Assembly: GCA_023433985.1 (NCBI GenBank)
Contig: JAEYTN010000292.1
Location: 1-8,468 of the forward strand
Length of the DNA: 8,468 nt
DNA from: Pseudomonadota bacterium
GTDB taxonomy: Bacteria > Pseudomonadota > Alphaproteobacteria > Rhizobiales > Devosiaceae
Reading direction: 5' to 3'
The number at the start of each line of letters is the position of its first letter. The first letter of the stretch is position 1. The notes beneath the pieces were generated by a model. It was not told the DNA's origin, ran no database searches, and was given only the letters and a program-made list of their open reading frames with translations. This document shows, one piece after another, positions 5,914 to 8,468 of the stretch. The position numbers and the translations under genes were made by a program.

Positions 5914-6590
5914 TGGCCGGTGCGCCCGGCGCGGCGACGGTCGAGCAGGGCCTTGAGCACGGGGGCGTAGCTCCTGGCCTTCAGCGTCTGCGTGCTGTGG
6001 TTGGACTTGTGGACGCGGCGCATGGAAACCGTGTCGGGCAGCATCACCACCTCGAGGCCCTTGTCCTTGGCGCGACCGAACCAATCGACGAACTCGCCGA
6101 CGGCGAAGCCCTCGTTGAGCTCGCCGACGGCGCGGAAGGTATCGAGCCGGGTGAGCAGCGTGCCGGCCGAGAAGGCGGGCATCGGCTCGGGCGGGGCGAC
6201 AAGGGTGGCGGCTACCTCCGCCGGCAGTTCGGGGCTGACGAAATGCAGCATGTGGCTGAAAACGAGGCGGTTCGGCGCATCGGCGAGGGCGGCGTGCTGC
6301 AGCGCCAGCTTCTCGGGCCGCCAGACGTCGTCGGCGCTGAGGAAGGCGAGGCACGGGCCGGTGGCAACGCGGACGCCGTGGTTGAGGGCAGCGGCGACGC
6401 CGGCATTATCCTGCCGGACGTAGCGGACGCCGGCGGCGCGGGCGACCTCGCCGCTGCCGTCGGTCGAACCGTCATCGACGACGATGATCTCGACCGGGCC
6501 GGCCAGCTGGGCCTTGGCGCTGGCGATGGCTTCAGCGAGGTAGGCTTCGCCGTTGAAGCAGGGGATGACGACGGAGGTGGGAGTGGCCAT
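5910..6590 (-). CDS. GT2 family glycosyltransferase (short)
   Basis: Encodes 226 residues. Classic GT2 motifs are in order: SVVIPCFNGEAYLAEAI (6-22), DDGSTD (39-44), NAGVAAALNHGV (62-73), the DXD-equivalent LSADD (84-88), a GEFVDW acceptor/base region (165-170) and RRVHKSNHS (191-199). It is near the lower limit for a full GT2 domain, with no C-terminal membrane helix. The metal-binding motif reads S-A-D-D rather than D-x-D, a common variant. The ATG at 6590 lies 8 bases after the stop of the HprK-like kinase gene, with AGGT just upstream, and the stop overlaps the next start (ATGA). It therefore belongs to one operon with the kinase and the second glycosyltransferase. Donor and acceptor are unknown. 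Confidence 0.92.
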   Translation of the reverse strand: MATPTSVVIPCFNGEAYLAEAIASAKAQLAGPVEIIVVDDGSTDGSGEVARAAGVRYVRQDNAGVAAALNHGVRVATGPCLAFLSADDVWRPEKLALQHAALADAPNRLVFSHMLHFVSPELPAEVAATLVAPPEPMPAFSAGTLLTRLDTFRAVGELNEGFAVGEFVDWFGRAKDKGLEVVMLPDTVSMRRVHKSNHSTQTLKARSYAPVLKALLDRRRAGRTGQ

Positions 6591-6598
6591 GGCGCGAC

Positions 6599-7657
6599 CT
6601 ATAGCGAACGGATGAGCCGCCTGACCAGTTCTCCGTTGGCAGGAAAATCGGCCGAAAGGGACAGGGTGAAGACGGGCAGACGGCGGAGGATGGCGGCGTA
6701 GAAGGCCATGCCGTCGTCGGTTTCGCCCGGATACTGGTGAAGATTGGAGCGCATCAGGGCACGCAGGGCCTCGCCCCTGCCGGCCTCGGCGAGGTTGGGC
6801 GTGGCGGCGTGGGCGATGTGGGGGATGACCACGGCGGCGATGCCGAGACGTTCGGCGAAACAGCCCGGGAAATGCGATTCGGGGTCGAGCTCGACCTTGC
6901 CCTTCCAGTTGAGCGGGAAGCGGTCGGCCTCGACGGCGAGCTGGGGGACGCGGGAGATGCCGAACCGGTCCTGCTTGATGATGCGGTAGAGCGGGCGGGC
7001 CACGACCTCGCCCGCCTCCTCGCCGATGCCGAGGTAATCGTCGCCGACGGTGGTGAGGCCGACCGCGAGGCCGGCGAGCGCCATGCCCGACTTGCCGGCG
7101 CCGGAATTGCCGACGAACAGCACGCCACGCCCGCCCTCGCCGAGGCCCGCGGCGTGCATGATGCGCCGGCCATGGGAGGCGAGGAGCCAGTGGAGGTGCT
7201 GGCGGAGCGGCGCGCCGCTGTCCCAGGGCGGGAGCACGGAGGGGGCATCGACAAGCAACGCGCCGAGGCGGCGGCCGGGATCGTAGAGCTGCCAGATGCC
7301 AGGGCGGAAGGGATAGGCGGCGTGGAGGCCGCGCTCGGCGAGAATCTGGTGGAAGCGCGCGGGCGGCAGGGTTTCGTCCGCCCAGGTGGGCAGGCCGGGG
7401 GTGACAAGGGCCGCGATTCGCGTGTCGGGCATACTGCCGGGGCGGCCCATGAGGCGCGCAACATAGGGGGCGAACAGGGCCTCGCTGTTAGAGACGAAGC
7501 GCAGGGGGACGCCGGCGGGTGCCACGTCGCGGGCGAACCGGCCATCCGGCAGGGCGGACAGGGTATTTTCGATGAAGTCCGCCAGGGTGTGGCGGTCGAT
7601 ACCGGACGGCTGCTGCGGAAGCGCAGTCGCCGGGATGGTGGTCTCAACGTCGTTCAG
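6599..7657 (-). CDS. HPr-kinase-like P-loop serine kinase (HprK-related)
   Basis: Encodes 352 residues if started at CTG 7657, or 308 from GTG 7525. The C-terminal half has the HprK core: a His-rich lead-in (HGRRIMHAAGLG, 162-173), Walker A GNSGAGKS (183-190) and VGDDYL (204-209), matching the paired Asp of HPr kinase. The N-terminal half (about 50-160) resembles the extra domain of HprK-related kinase A rather than the HprK N-terminal domain. HprK phosphorylates Ser of HPr; related kinases sit beside PqqD-like proteins or phosphorylate lasso peptides. The substrate here is unknown. Start: no ATG, GTG or TTG lies between the in-frame upstream stop and GTG 7525, yet this 132-base stretch reads as ordinary protein, and CTG 7657 has GGAGG 5 nt upstream. 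It overlaps the preceding gene by 14 bases and ends 8 bases before the next, fitting a coupled operon. Confidence 0.82.
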   Translation of the reverse strand: MNDVETTIPATALPQQPSGIDRHTLADFIENTLSALPDGRFARDVAPAGVPLRFVSNSEALFAPYVARLMGRPGSMPDTRIAALVTPGLPTWADETLPPARFHQILAERGLHAAYPFRPGIWQLYDPGRRLGALLVDAPSVLPPWDSGAPLRQHLHWLLASHGRRIMHAAGLGEGGRGVLFVGNSGAGKSGMALAGLAVGLTTVGDDYLGIGEEAGEVVARPLYRIIKQDRFGISRVPQLAVEADRFPLNWKGKVELDPESHFPGCFAERLGIAAVVIPHIAHAATPNLAEAGRGEALRALMRSNLHQYPGETDDGMAFYAAILRRLPVFTLSLSADFPANGELVRRLIRSL

Positions 7658-8468
7658 GTTTGCCTCCAGCCAGCAGGCGGGGGATTTCGGTCATTTCCAG
7701 TCCCCATAGCCGGAACTGGATGGCCGAGGCCAGCAGCCGATGCCGTAGCGGGTAACGCCCGTCGCTGAGGAACCGCGCCACCGCGCGGACCGGCGGCAAC
7801 GCGGTACGCAGGCCCCAGGCGAGGCGGCGGGGGAGCGGGCCGGCCGCCAGCTGGCCGCCCTTGAGGCGGCGCGCCTTGGTGGCGAGCGCCCGCCAGTCAC
7901 GGCGGGGCGGATGCTCGACGACGGCCGATTCGAGGTAGCGGATCGGGACACCGGCCGCCGCGGTGGCGCGTCGGCAGAACTCGGCATCGCCGCCCGAGAG
8001 GCGGGCGCCGTCGAAGCCGCCGAGCCGGTCGAACAGGGCGCGCGGCACGGCGAGGTTGGCGGTGGCGCCGTAGCCGCGGGTGACGTAGTCGCGCTGCGGA
8101 ATGCCCTTGATGGCATCATAGACGGTGTAGGCATTGGCGCCCGCGGGCAGCGGTACGTCGATGCGGCCGGCAAAAATCGCCTGGCCCGGCTCGCGCACGG
8201 CGGCCTGGGCAAAGGCGCCGAGCCAGCCGGGATCGGGCAGGCAATCGGCATCGGTGAAGGCCAGCCACTCGCCGCGCGCGGCAGCTGCGCCGTGGTTGCG
8301 CGCCGCATAGGAGCCGCGACCGGGTGAGTGCAGCAGGCGCGTGCCGCGCGGGGCGCGAGGCGGCGCGCCCGGTCCATCGGCGACGAGGATCACCTCCATC
8401 AGGTCGGCGGGGTAGCTCTGGCGAGCGAGGCGCTCGAGCAGCGCATCGACGAGGTGCCAGTGCTCGAA
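7644..8468 (-). CDS. GT2 family glycosyltransferase (partial, N-terminus outside window)
   Basis: The frame is open to the right edge, giving 274 C-terminal residues. The visible part starts within the first helix of the GT-A domain (HLVDALLERLARQSYP), then has EVILVADGPG in place of the DDGSTD strand, GRGSYAARNHGAAAARGEWLAFTDADC with the metal-binding DADC at visible residues 73-76, RGYGATANLAVPRALFDRLGGFD, and GGDAEFCRR (159-167), the usual catalytic-base region. The rest is basic and helical without a clear membrane span. ATG at 8399 is internal: the 23 codons upstream read as conserved GT2 sequence. This is a different GT2 type from the two downstream, closer to the enzymes with a GG(E/D)DxEF motif. 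Its stop overlaps the kinase start, so it heads the visible operon. Substrates are unknown. Confidence 0.9.
   Translation of the reverse strand, partial: FEHWHLVDALLERLARQSYPADLMEVILVADGPGAPPRAPRGTRLLHSPGRGSYAARNHGAAAARGEWLAFTDADCLPDPGWLGAFAQAAVREPGQAIFAGRIDVPLPAGANAYTVYDAIKGIPQRDYVTRGYGATANLAVPRALFDRLGGFDGARLSGGDAEFCRRATAAAGVPIRYLESAVVEHPPRRDWRALATKARRLKGGQLAAGPLPRRLAWGLRTALPPVRAVARFLSDGRYPLRHRLLASAIQFRLWGLEMTEIPRLLAGGKPERR
7655..7667 (-). promoter_or_regulatory. Ribosome binding site with CTG start of the kinase gene
   Basis: On the minus strand GGAGG (7667-7663) is followed by CAAAC and then CTG (7657-7655). Spacing of 5 nt is ideal. The site lies within the last codons of the upstream glycosyltransferase gene (stop at 7646-7644), a typical arrangement for translational coupling. 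Confidence 0.55.

Noticed and set aside
5914..6354. N-terminal extension of the glycosyltransferase ending at 5176
   Set aside because: The extension reads as low-complexity shadow of the preceding GT2 gene; ATG 5913 begins a standard GT2 N-terminus and overlaps the previous stop as ATGA.
6737..7768. Plus-strand open frame of 343 codons opposite the HprK-like gene
   Set aside because: Gly/Ala/Asp-rich shadow with no motif; the opposite strand carries a P-loop and the paired-Asp motif.
3289..8468. Lasso peptide biosynthesis cluster
   Set aside because: A PqqD-like protein, kinase and nucleotidyltransferase are present, but no asparagine-synthase-like cyclase, transglutaminase-like protease or precursor peptide could be found; the gaps between genes are too short to hide a precursor.
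1..8468. CRISPR arrays, tRNA or rRNA genes, insertion sequences
   Set aside because: No regularly spaced repeats, no cloverleaf or rRNA-like sequence, and no transposase or terminal inverted repeats were noticed on either strand.

Overview
The window is GC-rich, densely coding DNA with few intergenic bases, frequent GTG/TTG starts and an HxlR/MFS/GT2 gene repertoire. It looks like an alphaproteobacterial chromosome, perhaps a Devosia-like member of the Hyphomicrobiales. That placement rests on overall composition and family repertoire only and is tentative. I see no rRNA, tRNA, insertion sequence or CRISPR array. No gene-free stretch exceeds 300 bases; the longest is the 167-base gap between the second transporter and its regulator.

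Left part (1-2656): two MFS transporter genes lie in tandem on the minus strand. The first is cut by the window edge and a strong hairpin separates the pair. The second transporter is divergent from an HxlR-type winged-helix regulator. The gap between them carries two near-identical 20-bp sites with dyad symmetry that overlap a plausible promoter for the transporter. This forms a compact regulator/efflux-pump module.

Middle (2669-3214): a stand-alone gene on the minus strand encodes a small protein resembling phage-lambda-type endolysins (GH104-like lytic transglycosylases). No holin or other phage gene accompanies it.

Right part (3289-8468): a plus-strand gene for an NTP_transf_5-type nucleotidyltransferase converges, with zero spacing, on a tightly packed minus-strand operon. 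In order of transcription the operon encodes a GT2 glycosyltransferase (5' end outside the window), an HPr-kinase-like P-loop kinase, a GT2, another GT2 and a PqqD-like protein. PqqD-like protein, HprK-related kinase and uncharacterised nucleotidyltransferase are partners in the poorly understood 'HPr-rel-A' type gene set. Related kinases and nucleotidyltransferases also decorate some lasso peptides. Here they are interleaved with sugar transferases, and no lasso cyclase, leader protease or precursor is visible. The set may modify a peptide or a glycan; its function is unknown and it is the most interesting part of the window. The kinase gene appears to start at a CTG codon behind a perfect ribosome binding site that overlaps the end of the preceding gene.
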